From: Pseudomonas fluorescens HK44
Lineage (GTDB): Bacteria; Pseudomonadota; Gammaproteobacteria; Pseudomonadales; Pseudomonadaceae
DNA: 64,000 nucleotides
Reading direction: 5' to 3'
Assembly: GCF_000217955.3 (NCBI RefSeq)
Contig: NZ_AFOY02000028.1
Location: forward strand, 24,691-88,690
The notes beneath the pieces are model-generated. The model was not told where the DNA came from, made no database searches, and saw nothing but the letters and a program-made list of their open reading frames with translations. Below, one piece after another: positions 25,175-34,467 of this stretch; within the stretch, counting starts at the first letter, position 1; each line of letters begins with the position of its first letter. Made by a program: the position numbers and the translations under genes.

Positions 25175-25191
25175 TCAACCCGAGCACTGCC

Positions 25192-25497
25192 ATGCCCACC
25201 ATTGACCTCGACGAAATAATAAAAGCCCTGGCGCACCCGGTACGGCGAGAAATCCTGCACTGGCTCAAAGACCCCACCGTCGAATTCCCCGACCAATCCC
25301 ACAGTAACGAGCACGGCGTCTGTGCCGGGCAGATCGATCAACGTTGCGGTTTGTCGCAGTCCACTGTTTCCGCCCATCTGGCGACCTTGCAACGCGCCGG
25401 CCTGATCAGCAGCCGTAAAGTCGGCCAGTGGCATTTTTTCAAACGCAACGAGGAAACCATTCAGGAGTTCCTCCGCACCTTCAGCAAAGAGCTCTGA
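25192..25497 (+). CDS. ArsR family transcriptional regulator
   Basis: A 101-aa winged-helix repressor: DEIIKALAHPVRREILHWLK, then RCGLSQSTVSAHLATLQRAG as the recognition helix, then a wing SSRKVGQWHFFKR. Two cysteines, C44 and C52, flank the start of the DNA-binding helices (HGVCAGQIDQRCGLS). They do not form the classical ELCVCDL arsenic site, so a redox or electrophile signal is more likely. The gene leads a three-gene run with an MFS exporter and xenB, and three operator-like repeats lie before it. Confidence 0.88.
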   Translation: MPTIDLDEIIKALAHPVRREILHWLKDPTVEFPDQSHSNEHGVCAGQIDQRCGLSQSTVSAHLATLQRAGLISSRKVGQWHFFKRNEETIQEFLRTFSKEL

Positions 25498-25522
25498 CCC
25501 TTTAGCCGATAAGGAATCGACA

Positions 25523-26689
25523 ATGCCCCTCTCGCTACTCATTCTGGCCCTGAGCGCCTTCGCCATCGGCACCACCGAGTTCGTCATCATGGGCTTGCTG
25601 CCCGATGTGGCGGCCGACCTTGGTGTGTCGATCCCTGGCGCCGGGTGGCTGGTGACCGGCTACGCCCTGGGCGTGGCCATCGGCGCGCCGTTCATGGCAC
25701 TGGCCACCGCCAGACTGCCACGCAAGGCTGCACTGGTCGCGTTGATGGGCATTTTCATCATCGGCAACCTGCTCTGCGCCCTGGCCAGTGATTATCAGGT
25801 GCTGATGTTCGCCCGCGTCGTCACCGCCCTGTGCCATGGCGCGTTCTTTGGTATCGGCTCAGTGGTGGCGGCAGGTCTGGTGCCTGCCAACAAGCGTGCT
25901 TCGGCCGTGGCCCTGATGTTCACCGGCCTGACCCTGGCCAACGTGCTGGGCGTACCGCTGGGCACTGCGTTGGGTCAGGAAGCCGGCTGGCGCTCGACCT
26001 TCTGGGCGGTGACCGTGATCGGCGTGATTGCGCTGATCGGCCTGATCCGCTTCCTGCCGGCCAAACGCGACGAAGAAAAACTCGACATGCGCGCCGAACT
26101 GCGCGCCCTCAAAGGCGCCGGTATCTGGCTGTCGTTGAGCATGACCGCCCTGTTCGCCGCATCGGTCTTCACCTTGTTCACCTATGTCGCACCGCTGCTG
26201 GGTGAAGTCACCGGGGTCTCGCCACGTGGCGTGACCTGGACCCTGGTGCTCATCGGATTGGGCCTGACGGTCGGCAACATCATCGGCGGCAAGCTGGCTG
26301 ACAAAGGCATGGCGGCGACACTGATTGGCGTGTTCATCAGCATGGCGGTGGTTTCCACCGTGCTGACCTGGACCAGCGTTGCATTGATCCCGACCGAAAT
26401 CACCCTGTTCCTCTGGGCCACCGCGTGCTTTGCCGCCGTCCCCGCCCTGCAAGTGAATGTAGTGACCTTCGGCAACGCGGCACCGAACCTGGTGTCGACC
26501 CTGAACATCGGCGCTTTCAATGTCGGCAATGCACTCGGTGCCTGGGTCGGCGGCAGCGTCATCGCCCACGGTTTCGGCCTGACCAGCGTGCCCCTCGCGG
26601 CCGCTGCGCTGGCGATCCTGGCGCTGCTGGTGACCCTGATTACTTTCCGTCAGAGCGGTAATCCCGAACTGGCCCCTGCTACCAACTGA
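25523..26689 (+). CDS. MFS transporter, DHA1 (AraJ/YdhP-like)
   Basis: A 388-aa protein with 12 predicted membrane helices. The N-terminal IGTTEFVIMGLLPDVAADL is characteristic of DHA1-type sugar/drug efflux proteins such as YdhP and AraJ; motif A is represented by ATARLPRKAAL. It likely exports a toxic small molecule. It follows arsR by 25 bases with an AAGGA site, and xenB starts 22 bases later, so the three form an operon. Confidence 0.88.
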   Translation: MPLSLLILALSAFAIGTTEFVIMGLLPDVAADLGVSIPGAGWLVTGYALGVAIGAPFMALATARLPRKAALVALMGIFIIGNLLCALASDYQVLMFARVVTALCHGAFFGIGSVVAAGLVPANKRASAVALMFTGLTLANVLGVPLGTALGQEAGWRSTFWAVTVIGVIALIGLIRFLPAKRDEEKLDMRAELRALKGAGIWLSLSMTALFAASVFTLFTYVAPLLGEVTGVSPRGVTWTLVLIGLGLTVGNIIGGKLADKGMAATLIGVFISMAVVSTVLTWTSVALIPTEITLFLWATACFAAVPALQVNVVTFGNAAPNLVSTLNIGAFNVGNALGAWVGGSVIAHGFGLTSVPLAAAALAILALLVTLITFRQSGNPELAPATN

Positions 26690-26711
26690 TACCTCACGAG
26701 GGTTGTATTAA

Positions 26712-27761
26712 ATGACGACTATTTTCGATCCGATCACACTTGGCGACTTGCAACTGGCAAACCGCATCATCATGGCGCCACTGACCCGCTGCCGCGCCGA
26801 CGAAGGCCGCGTACCGAACGCACTGATGGCTGAATACTACGTGCAGCGCGCGTCCGCCGGCCTGATCCTCAGCGAGGCCACGTCGGTCACGCCGATGGGC
26901 GTCGGCTACCCGGACACCCCCGGCATCTGGTCCAACGACCAGGTGCGCGGCTGGAGCAACGTGACCAAAGCGGTGCACGGCGCCGGTGGCAAAATCTTCC
27001 TGCAGCTGTGGCATGTGGGCCGGGTTTCCCACCCGTCCTACCTGAACGGCGAAGCACCGGTTGCACCGAGCGCCATCCAGCCAAAAGGTCATGTCAGCCT
27101 GGTTCGCCCACTGGCCGACTACCCAACGCCACGCGCACTGGAAACCGCTGAAATCGCCGATATCATCGACGCTTACCGCGTCGGTGCGGAAAACGCCAAG
27201 GCTGCCGGTTTCGACGGCGTGGAAATCCACGGCGCCAACGGCTACCTGCTCGACCAATTCCTGCAAAGCAGCACCAACCAGCGCACCGACAATTACGGTG
27301 GCTCCCTGGAAAACCGTGCTCGCCTGTTGCTGGAAGTGACCGACGCCGCCATCGAAATCTGGGGTGCAGGTCGCGTCGGTGTGCACCTGGCACCCCGCGC
27401 CGACTCCCACGACATGGGTGACGACAACCTGTCCGAGACCTTTACCTACGTCGCTCGCGAACTGGGCAAACGCGGCATCGCGTTCATTTGCTCGCGCGAG
27501 AAAGAAGCCGGCGACAGCCTCGGCCCACAATTGAAAGAAGCTTTCGGCGGCCCGTACATTGCCAACGAACGATTCACCAAGGACAGCGCCAACGCCTGGC
27601 TCTCGAGCGGCAAGGCCGATGCAGTCGCCTTCGGCGTGCCGTTCATTGCCAACCCGGACCTGCCGGCACGCCTGAAAGCCGATGCACCATTGAACGAACC
27701 GCGTCCAGAGCTGTTCTACGGCAAGGGTCCGGTTGGTTATATCGACTATCCAACGTTGTAA
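26712..27761 (+). CDS. xenB: Old yellow enzyme, xenobiotic reductase XenB
   Basis: A 349-aa FMN-dependent ene-reductase closely resembling P. fluorescens XenB: NRIIMAPLTRCRADEGRVPN, QLWHVGRVSHPSYL, DGVEIHGANGYLLDQFLQ, and NPDLPARLKADAPLNE. It reduces activated alkenes, nitrate esters and nitroaromatics using NADPH. It is the last gene of the arsR-MFS-xenB operon, suggesting joint defence against electrophiles by reduction and export. A strong terminator follows. Confidence 0.93.
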   Translation: MTTIFDPITLGDLQLANRIIMAPLTRCRADEGRVPNALMAEYYVQRASAGLILSEATSVTPMGVGYPDTPGIWSNDQVRGWSNVTKAVHGAGGKIFLQLWHVGRVSHPSYLNGEAPVAPSAIQPKGHVSLVRPLADYPTPRALETAEIADIIDAYRVGAENAKAAGFDGVEIHGANGYLLDQFLQSSTNQRTDNYGGSLENRARLLLEVTDAAIEIWGAGRVGVHLAPRADSHDMGDDNLSETFTYVARELGKRGIAFICSREKEAGDSLGPQLKEAFGGPYIANERFTKDSANAWLSSGKADAVAFGVPFIANPDLPARLKADAPLNEPRPELFYGKGPVGYIDYPTL

Positions 27762-27777
27762 GTTCCATTCATAAAAA

Positions 27778-27803
27778 AGCCCGGGTAGAAGTACCCGGGC
27801 TTT
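27778..27803 (+). terminator. Rho-independent terminator after xenB
   Basis: AGCCCGGGTA (27778-27787), loop GAAG, TACCCGGGCT, then TTT; an A-run precedes it, so it could work both ways. Confidence 0.8.
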
Positions 27804-27901
27804 ATGGGTAGACGTTCAACTAATGAAACAACATCTGCATTGCACCAAAACTTACAGCGGGGTTACTTTGAACCACCAACAAAACCAACAAGTGCCCCAG
27901 C

Positions 27902-28348
27902 ATGGACGCACCACCACACAACAACCTCACGTTCACACTGACTCTCAGCAACCTCACAGATTCGATACTCTGGCGGGACGATGTCGTCCTGGATGATACT
28001 CCGCCAGCATTCCCCTCCAAAATCATGCCGCTCAGCACTCAACTAATTACTTTGAAAGGCAATCCACAGCTGCCGCAAAGCATCAATATCGACTACAACA
28101 TTAGAAAAACCATCTTTAGCACTCAGGCCGTTTACACTAATTACCGTCAAACCGTGCATATCAAAACAGCCTTTGAATACACTCATCGAAAACGCCTGAA
28201 TCATCGGCCACCGAAAGTTGAATTCTTTTGGGAGCACCACGCGCTGTCCGTTGGGGAGGTACCGATCTACAGTCAGTCCTTTCTTGAAGCTAAAAGCGAC
28301 AGCTTCCCCTACAACTACAATGTGCTCGCTGTCATCATGGAGCGCTGA
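27902..28348 (+). CDS. Unknown beta-rich protein, AT-rich gene (first of pair)
   Basis: A 148-aa protein without signal peptide or membrane helix. It opens with alternating strands (NLTFTLTLSNLTDSILWRDD), then PAFPSKIMPLSTQLITL, and ends SFPYNYNVLAVIMER. I do not recognise a family. The general plan (strand, N-x-T/S turn, strand, charged tail strand) is shared loosely with the next gene. The gene is visibly richer in A/T than its surroundings and the ATG has no good ribosome site, so the start may be wrong. It may be horizontally acquired. Confidence 0.55.
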   Translation: MDAPPHNNLTFTLTLSNLTDSILWRDDVVLDDTPPAFPSKIMPLSTQLITLKGNPQLPQSINIDYNIRKTIFSTQAVYTNYRQTVHIKTAFEYTHRKRLNHRPPKVEFFWEHHALSVGEVPIYSQSFLEAKSDSFPYNYNVLAVIMER

Positions 28349-28400
28349 ACCGTGGTCCGATAAGTCCCTGAAACCACTTACTTAATCGAAAGGAATCGAC

Positions 28401-29048
28401 ATGAACGACATCAAAGACACCAGCAACAACTACGAAGACCTGTTCTCGTTTTTCAACTACACATCCATTGGAGTGCTTTACAACCTGACGCCGCTTCTAT
28501 TCAGCGAGGAAAACCAGCAAGCACTGGATGAGTTGATTGGGGTCGCCAAGGTTGAATTGATCAGCCTGTTAGATCAAATTAATTCGGAGCACGCCCAGAA
28601 CAAAAAAATCGAACAGTGGCGAAATCAAAACAAGCGCTCGAACATCACTCGCGTGATAGTCAAACTCATCAACAACTCCTCTCACACGTTTAAAATTGCA
28701 CAGACCAGCTTGCCACTGCACACATCAGAGCGTGAGTCATTCCTGCTCCCCGCGTACGGCAATACAGCATTCAAATCCGATTTCGCCTATACATACGCCT
28801 ATCCTTGGCAAAAAAACAAAATCATGTTCAATCAGTTCGTGGATTTTATCGATCAGAACGTCGGGGTACGTTTTGATCTCGGCATGATAATGAATACGTC
28901 CTTCGGCGTTCTGTCGCCAACACACAGGGCAAGGGTAAAAAACACCGTCACCTCCATTGGCTCATCCAAAATCAATTGCTCAACCCAAATCACGAGCATG
29001 GGAGAGAATGAGCCTTTCAATTTCGAGGTGGAAATCACGCTGGGCTGA
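28401..29048 (+). CDS. Unknown beta-rich protein, AT-rich gene (second of pair)
   Basis: A 215-aa protein with a helical acidic N-terminus (about residues 10-80) and a beta-rich C-terminus: ITRVIVKLINNSSHTFKIAQ, SFLLPAYGNTAFKSDFA, VRFDLGMIMNTSFGV, FNFEVEITLG. The C-terminal plan resembles small beta-sandwich proteins of the aegerolysin kind, but this is structural guesswork. AAAGGA sits correctly before the ATG. It is 52 bases after the previous gene, and probably in the same transcript, ending at the hairpin at 29174. AT-rich like its partner. Confidence 0.6.
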   Translation: MNDIKDTSNNYEDLFSFFNYTSIGVLYNLTPLLFSEENQQALDELIGVAKVELISLLDQINSEHAQNKKIEQWRNQNKRSNITRVIVKLINNSSHTFKIAQTSLPLHTSERESFLLPAYGNTAFKSDFAYTYAYPWQKNKIMFNQFVDFIDQNVGVRFDLGMIMNTSFGVLSPTHRARVKNTVTSIGSSKINCSTQITSMGENEPFNFEVEITLG

Positions 29049-29173
29049 AGCAGCGCCCATTCCGGATTGCTCTCACCTTTTCACATCTACGACACAAAAT
29101 TCCTACAAAATACGTAGCTTGCTACCTGTCATCGCGAAGCGCGTCCGTATATAAAAGCACCCATTACGACAAC

Positions 29174-29200
29174 GCGGGCGAAGAGTTGACCTTCGCCCGC
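29174..29200. terminator. Hairpin between convergent genes
   Basis: GCGGGCGAAG, seven-base loop, CTTCGCCCGC. It lies between the unknown pair and the convergent emhR. Confidence 0.65.
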
Positions 29201-29238
29201 GTCTATTGACAGAAACGAATCCGATTACGCATCTTGTT

Positions 29239-29871
29239 TCATTTGCGCAGGCTGGGGCTCAAGCGCAGCATATCCAACCCTGTATCGACCCAACGCTCGG
29301 CTTCGGAGTGCAGTTGAAAACTGTCAGGAGCGAGCAGCCACTGATACAGGATGCCATTGATGTAGGCATGCATGCTGATCGCCGCACGGGCAGTGTCGAG
29401 GTTTTCCGGCATCTGCCCCCGATTCACCGCATTACGCAGGGCCAGGCCGATGCGCACATTGCAATCGAGGCTGACCTCCCGGCGCTGCTGGCGCAGATCA
29501 CACATTTCATCAGTGAATTCGCACTTGTGGAACAGAATCTCATTGATGCGTCGGGTCTTCGGGTCCAGGGCAACTTGATGAAACAAATGAATCAGCAGTT
29601 TGCGCATGCATCCCAGCGGATCCTCTTCCTCTTCACTTTCGCTCGCCCGGGCCATCTCATCCAGCGGCTCATGCAAGCTGTCGAGCATGGCCTGAACCAG
29701 ATCGGCCTTATTGCTGAAATGCCAGTAGATGGCCCCGCGCGTAACACCGGCCAGGGTAGCGATGTCCGCCAGTGTCGTGCGCGCCACGCCCCTTTCGTAA
29801 AAGGCCTTTTCTGCCGCTTCGAGTATCTGGCTGCGGGTTTCTTGAGCTTCCTCTTTGGTGCGACGGACCAT
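29239..29871 (-). CDS. emhR: TetR family efflux repressor EmhR (TtgR)
   Basis: A 210-aa TetR regulator with the N-terminal MVRRTKEEAQETRSQILEAA and HTH TTLADIATLAGVTRGAIYWH identical in style to TtgR of P. putida and EmhR of P. fluorescens. The C-terminal ligand domain binds antibiotics and plant phenolics in TtgR. It is divergent from emhABC, and the intergenic region carries the conserved TtgR operator. Release by drug binding should induce the pump. Confidence 0.92.
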   Translation of the reverse strand: MVRRTKEEAQETRSQILEAAEKAFYERGVARTTLADIATLAGVTRGAIYWHFSNKADLVQAMLDSLHEPLDEMARASESEEEEDPLGCMRKLLIHLFHQVALDPKTRRINEILFHKCEFTDEMCDLRQQRREVSLDCNVRIGLALRNAVNRGQMPENLDTARAAISMHAYINGILYQWLLAPDSFQLHSEAERWVDTGLDMLRLSPSLRK

Positions 29872-30020
29872 GGCAGTAAAACCTCAATCAGGAATGCTTC
29901 AGCGATGTCTGTACACCGTCTGAACAAATGTGGGGGCGAGCGCTCTGAGGTCTCGTCCCCAGCCTACAATTCTCACCTTGCATCGACTTTTGTAACCGGG
30001 TGGTTACTGAGTCAGGCTAT

Positions 30021-30042
30021 TTACAAACAACCATGAACGTAA
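30021..30042. promoter_or_regulatory. TtgR/EmhR operator
   Basis: TTAC and GTAA half-sites flank the central sequence AAACAACCATGAAC, and the following AAGTATATTCC is also the same as I recall for the P. putida ttgR-ttgA intergenic operator. It overlaps the emhA promoter, so it should control both divergent genes. Confidence 0.75.
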
Positions 30043-30138
30043 GTATATTCCTTAGCAAGCTACTTATCCACCCGGTACAATTTTTTTACCTTTCCACTTT
30101 TCTGGTGCGCCTGTTGCGCGCCTGACCCGAGGATCTTC

Positions 30139-31296
30139 ATGCAATTCAAGCCAGCTGTTACCGCTCTGGTTACTGCCGTCGCCCTGGCATCGCTGCTCAG
30201 CGGATGTAAAAAGGAAGAGGCGGCCCCTGCCGCTCCAGCCCCTCAGGTCGGCGTCGTAACCCTTCAACCTCAAGCCTTTACCCTGACATCCGAGCTGCCG
30301 GGCCGCACAACGGCCTACCGCATCGCGGAAGTTCGTCCACAGGTCAACGGCATCATTCTCAAGCGCCTGTTTAAAGAAGGCGGCGAAGTGAAGGAAGGCC
30401 AGCAGCTTTATCAGATCGACCCTTCGGTCTATGAAGCCACGCTGAATAGTGCGCAAGCCAATCTGCAATCGACCAAGTCGATTTCCGATCGCTACAAACA
30501 ACTGGTCAGCGAGCAAGCCGTAAGCCGTCAGGAATACGACACCGCCGTGGCCAACCGCCTGCAATCGGAAGCGGCCCTGAAAAGCGCGCAGATCAATGTG
30601 CGCTACACCAAGGTTTATGCGCCGATTTCCGGTCGCATCGGCCGCTCTTCGGTTACCGAAGGTGCGCTGGTCAACAATGGTCAGGCAGACGCCATGGCCG
30701 TGATCCAGCAACTGGACCCGATCTACGTCGACGTTACCCAGTCCTCGGTCGAGCTGCTGGAACTGCGCCGCGAACTGGAAAGCGGTCGTCTGCAAAAGGC
30801 TGGCGAGAATGCCGCCATGGTCAAGCTGACCCTCGAAGACGGCAGCCAGTACAAGCAACAAGGCAAGCTTGAGTTCTCTGAAGTGTCGGTCGACCAGACC
30901 ACCGGTTCCGTGACCTTGCGCGCCGTGTTCCCGAACCCGGACCACACCCTGCTGCCGGGCATGTTCGTTCATGCACAACTGCAAGCAGGTGTGAACGCGG
31001 CGGCGATTCTCGCGCCGCAACAGGGCGTGACCCGTGACCTCAAAGGGGCGCCAACCGCTCTGGTGGTCGGTGCGGACAACAAGGTCGAACTGCGTCAGCT
31101 CAAGGCCAGTCGCACCGTTGGCAGCCAATGGCTGGTTGAAGACGGCCTCAAGGCCGGCGATCGCCTGATCACCGAAGGACTGCAATTCGTCAGACCGGGC
31201 GTTGAAGTCAAAGTCAGCGAAGCGACTAACATAGCAGCGAAAAACCCGGCCCCTGCGCAGGCATCAAACAAAGTAGCAGGCGGCAAAGCGGAGTAA
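30139..31296 (+). CDS. emhA: RND efflux periplasmic adaptor EmhA (TtgA/MexA type)
   Basis: A 385-aa lipoprotein with lipobox LLSGC (Cys23). It follows the membrane fusion protein plan: beta-barrel, lipoyl (RTTAYRIAEVRPQVNGIILK), helical hairpin (about 100-165) and C-terminal membrane-proximal domain. It bridges the EmhB pump and the outer-membrane channel. Three bases separate it from emhB. Confidence 0.94.
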   Translation: MQFKPAVTALVTAVALASLLSGCKKEEAAPAAPAPQVGVVTLQPQAFTLTSELPGRTTAYRIAEVRPQVNGIILKRLFKEGGEVKEGQQLYQIDPSVYEATLNSAQANLQSTKSISDRYKQLVSEQAVSRQEYDTAVANRLQSEAALKSAQINVRYTKVYAPISGRIGRSSVTEGALVNNGQADAMAVIQQLDPIYVDVTQSSVELLELRRELESGRLQKAGENAAMVKLTLEDGSQYKQQGKLEFSEVSVDQTTGSVTLRAVFPNPDHTLLPGMFVHAQLQAGVNAAAILAPQQGVTRDLKGAPTALVVGADNKVELRQLKASRTVGSQWLVEDGLKAGDRLITEGLQFVRPGVEVKVSEATNIAAKNPAPAQASNKVAGGKAE

Positions 31297-31299
31297 ACC

Positions 31300-34200
31300 A
31301 TGTCGAAATTTTTTATCGACCGTCCAATTTTCGCCTGGGTAATTGCCCTGGTGATCATGTTGGTCGGGGCACTATCGATCCTCAAGTTGCCGATCAACCA
31401 ATACCCGAGCATCGCCCCGCCGGCGATCGCCATTTCCGTCACCTACCCGGGTGCTTCTGCACAAACCGTGCAGGACACCGTGGTACAGGTGATCGAACAG
31501 CAGCTCAACGGTATCGATAACCTGCGTTATGTGTCCTCGGAAAGTAACTCCGACGGCAGCATGACCATTACCGCGACCTTCGAGCAGGGCACCAGCTCCG
31601 ATACCGCACAGGTTCAGGTCCAGAACAAACTGAACCTGGCCACCCCGCTGCTGCCGCAAGAAGTGCAGCAACAGGGTATCCGCGTGACCAAGGCAGTGAA
31701 AAACTTCCTGATGGTCATCGGCGTGGTCTCGCGCGACGGCAGCATGACCAAGGACGACCTGTCCAACTACATCGTTTCCAACATGCAGGACCCGATCTCA
31801 CGGACTGCCGGTGTCGGTGACTTCCAGGTGTTTGGTGCCCAGTACGCCATGCGTATCTGGCTCGACCCGGCCAAGTTGAACAACTTCAACCTGACCCCGG
31901 TCGATGTCAAAACCGCCATCGCCGCGCAGAACGTCCAGGTTTCCTCCGGTCAACTCGGCGGCCTGCCCGCCCTGCCCGGCCAACAACTGAACGCGACGAT
32001 CATCGGCAAGACCCGCTTGCAGACAGCCGAGCAGTTCAAGGAAATCCTGCTCCGGGTCAACAAGGACGGCTCGCAGGTTCGCCTGTCTGATGTCGCCGAT
32101 GTCGGCCTCGGTGGCGAGAACTACAGCGTCAGCGCCCAGTTCAACGGCAGCCCGGCTTCCGGTCTGGCAGTGAAACTGGCCAACGGCGCCAACGCCCTCG
32201 ACACCGCTAAAGCGCTACGCAAGACCATCGACAACCTCAAGCCGTTCTTCCCGCAAGGGATGGAAGTGGTGTTCCCGTACGACACCACTCCGGTGGTGAC
32301 CGAGTCGATCAAGGGTGTGGTTGAAACCCTGGTCGAAGCGATCGTGCTGGTATTCCTGGTGATGTTCCTGTTCCTGCAAAACTTCCGCGCCACAGTCATC
32401 ACCACCATGACCGTACCGGTGGTTCTGCTGGGTACGTTCGGGATCCTCGCGGCGTTCGGTTTCAGCATCAACACCCTGACCATGTTCGGCATGGTGCTCG
32501 CCATCGGCTTGCTGGTGGACGATGCCATCGTCGTGGTGGAAAACGTCGAACGGGTGATGAGCGAAGAAGGACTCTCGCCCAAGGAAGCCACCAAGAAATC
32601 CATGGGCCAGATCCAGGGGGCACTGGTCGGTATCGCGTTGGTTCTGTCGGCAGTACTGCTGCCGATGGCGTTCTTCAGCGGTTCGACCGGGGTGATCTAC
32701 AAGCAGTTCTCGATCACCATCGTTTCGGCCATGGCGTTGTCGGTCCTGGTGGCCTTGATCTTCACCCCGGCGCTTTGCGCCACCATGCTCAAGGCAATTC
32801 CGAAAGGCGAGCACGGCGCTCCGAAACGCGGCTTCTTCGGCTGGTTCAACCGTAACTTCGACCGTAGCGTCAAAAGCTACGAGCGCGGTGTCGGCAACAT
32901 GCTCAAGCACAAGGCGCCGTTCCTGCTGGCCTACATCATCATCGTCGTCGGCATGATCTGGCTGTTCACCCGCATTCCAACGGCGTTCCTGCCGGAAGAA
33001 GACCAGGGCGTACTGTTTGCCCAGGTCCAGACCCCGGCCGGCTCCACCTCCCAGCGTACCCAAGTGGTCGTGGACGAGATGCGGGAATTCCTGCTGCGTC
33101 CTGGCAAGGACGGCGGTGAAGGCGATGCGGTGAACTCGGTGTTTACCGTGACCGGCTTCAACTTTGCCGGCCGTGGCCAGAGCTCGGGCATGGCGTTCAT
33201 CATGCTCAAGCCTTGGGGTGAGCGGAACGCCGACAACAGCGTGTTCAAGGTCGCGGCCCGTGCCCAACAGCACTTCTTCACCTTCCGTGACGCCATGGTG
33301 TTCGCTTTCGCGCCACCTGCGGTACTGGAACTGGGTAACGCCACCGGTTTCGACGTGTTCCTGCAGGATCGCGCCGGCATCGGTCACGACAAGTTGATGG
33401 CTGCCCGCAACCAGTTCCTCGGTATGGCGGCGCAGAGCAAGGTGCTGTCGCAGGTGCGTCCGAACGGCCTGAACGACGAACCGCAATACCAGCTGGAAAT
33501 CGACGATGAAAAGGCCAGTGCCTTGGGCATCACGATGGCCGACATCAACAGCACGCTGTCAATCGCGCTGGGCAGTAGCTACGTCAACGACTTCATCGAC
33601 CGTGGTCGAGTGAAAAAGGTTTACGTACAAGGCCAGCCGGGTGCTCGCATGAGCCCTGAAGACCTGAAGAAATGGTACGTACGCAACAGCCACGGCACCA
33701 TGGTTCCGTTCTCCGCGTTCGCCAAGGGCGAGTGGATCTACGGCTCGCCGAAACTGGCGCGTTACAACGGCGTAGAGGCCGTGGAAATCCTCGGTACTCC
33801 GGCGCCTGGCTACAGTACCGGTGAGGCCATGGCCGAAGTCGAAGCCCTGGCCCAGAAACTGCCGGCAGGCGTGGGTATTTCCTGGACTGGTCTGTCGTAT
33901 GAGGAGCGTCTGTCCGGCTCGCAAGCTCCGGCGCTGTACGCCTTGTCGTTGCTGATGGTCTTCCTCTGTCTGGCAGCGCTGTACGAAAGCTGGTCGATTC
34001 CGATTGCGGTAATGCTGGTTGTACCGCTGGGGATCATCGGTGCCCTGCTCGCCACCAGCCTGCGCGGCCTGTCCAACGACGTGTACTTCCAGGTGGGTCT
34101 ATTGACCACCATCGGTCTGGCGGCGAAAAACGCCATTCTGATTGTCGAATTTGCCAAGGAACTGCATGAACAAGGGCGCAGCCTGACTGACGCAGCCATC

Positions 34201-34467
34201 GAAGCCTGTCGGATGCGTTTGCGACCGATCATCATGACCTCGCTGGCGTTCGTCCTCGGCGTGGTACCGCTGGCCATTTCCACCGGCGCAGGTTCGGGTA
34301 GCCAGCATGCGATCGGTACCGGCGTCATCGGCGGTATGCTGACGGCCACCGTACTGGCGATCTTCTGGGTCCCACTGTTCTTTGTCACCGTGTCGTCGAT
34401 GGGTCAACGCAAGACTGCGGACCAGGATGTCGACGCTATTGAAACTCCTAAAGAGGCTGGCCAATGA
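31300..34467 (+). CDS. emhB: RND efflux permease EmhB (TtgB/MexB/AcrB type)
   Basis: A 1055-aa inner-membrane pump with 12 helices and two large periplasmic loops. It shows the family start MSKFFIDRPIFAWVIALV, the proton-relay acids in GLLVDDAIVVVENVER, and SGSTGVIYKQFSITIV. It drives drug/proton antiport and, in related P. fluorescens, exports polycyclic aromatic hydrocarbons and antibiotics. Its stop overlaps the emhC start. Confidence 0.96.
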   Translation: MSKFFIDRPIFAWVIALVIMLVGALSILKLPINQYPSIAPPAIAISVTYPGASAQTVQDTVVQVIEQQLNGIDNLRYVSSESNSDGSMTITATFEQGTSSDTAQVQVQNKLNLATPLLPQEVQQQGIRVTKAVKNFLMVIGVVSRDGSMTKDDLSNYIVSNMQDPISRTAGVGDFQVFGAQYAMRIWLDPAKLNNFNLTPVDVKTAIAAQNVQVSSGQLGGLPALPGQQLNATIIGKTRLQTAEQFKEILLRVNKDGSQVRLSDVADVGLGGENYSVSAQFNGSPASGLAVKLANGANALDTAKALRKTIDNLKPFFPQGMEVVFPYDTTPVVTESIKGVVETLVEAIVLVFLVMFLFLQNFRATVITTMTVPVVLLGTFGILAAFGFSINTLTMFGMVLAIGLLVDDAIVVVENVERVMSEEGLSPKEATKKSMGQIQGALVGIALVLSAVLLPMAFFSGSTGVIYKQFSITIVSAMALSVLVALIFTPALCATMLKAIPKGEHGAPKRGFFGWFNRNFDRSVKSYERGVGNMLKHKAPFLLAYIIIVVGMIWLFTRIPTAFLPEEDQGVLFAQVQTPAGSTSQRTQVVVDEMREFLLRPGKDGGEGDAVNSVFTVTGFNFAGRGQSSGMAFIMLKPWGERNADNSVFKVAARAQQHFFTFRDAMVFAFAPPAVLELGNATGFDVFLQDRAGIGHDKLMAARNQFLGMAAQSKVLSQVRPNGLNDEPQYQLEIDDEKASALGITMADINSTLSIALGSSYVNDFIDRGRVKKVYVQGQPGARMSPEDLKKWYVRNSHGTMVPFSAFAKGEWIYGSPKLARYNGVEAVEILGTPAPGYSTGEAMAEVEALAQKLPAGVGISWTGLSYEERLSGSQAPALYALSLLMVFLCLAALYESWSIPIAVMLVVPLGIIGALLATSLRGLSNDVYFQVGLLTTIGLAAKNAILIVEFAKELHEQGRSLTDAAIEACRMRLRPIIMTSLAFVLGVVPLAISTGAGSGSQHAIGTGVIGGMLTATVLAIFWVPLFFVTVSSMGQRKTADQDVDAIETPKEAGQ

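Noticed and set aside
25192..25497. Arsenic resistance operon
   Set aside because: The regulator lacks the metal-binding CxC motif, and no arsenate reductase or arsenite pump gene is present.
32215..33486. 423-codon minus frame
   Set aside because: Antisense shadow of emhB, with very His/Glu-rich translation.
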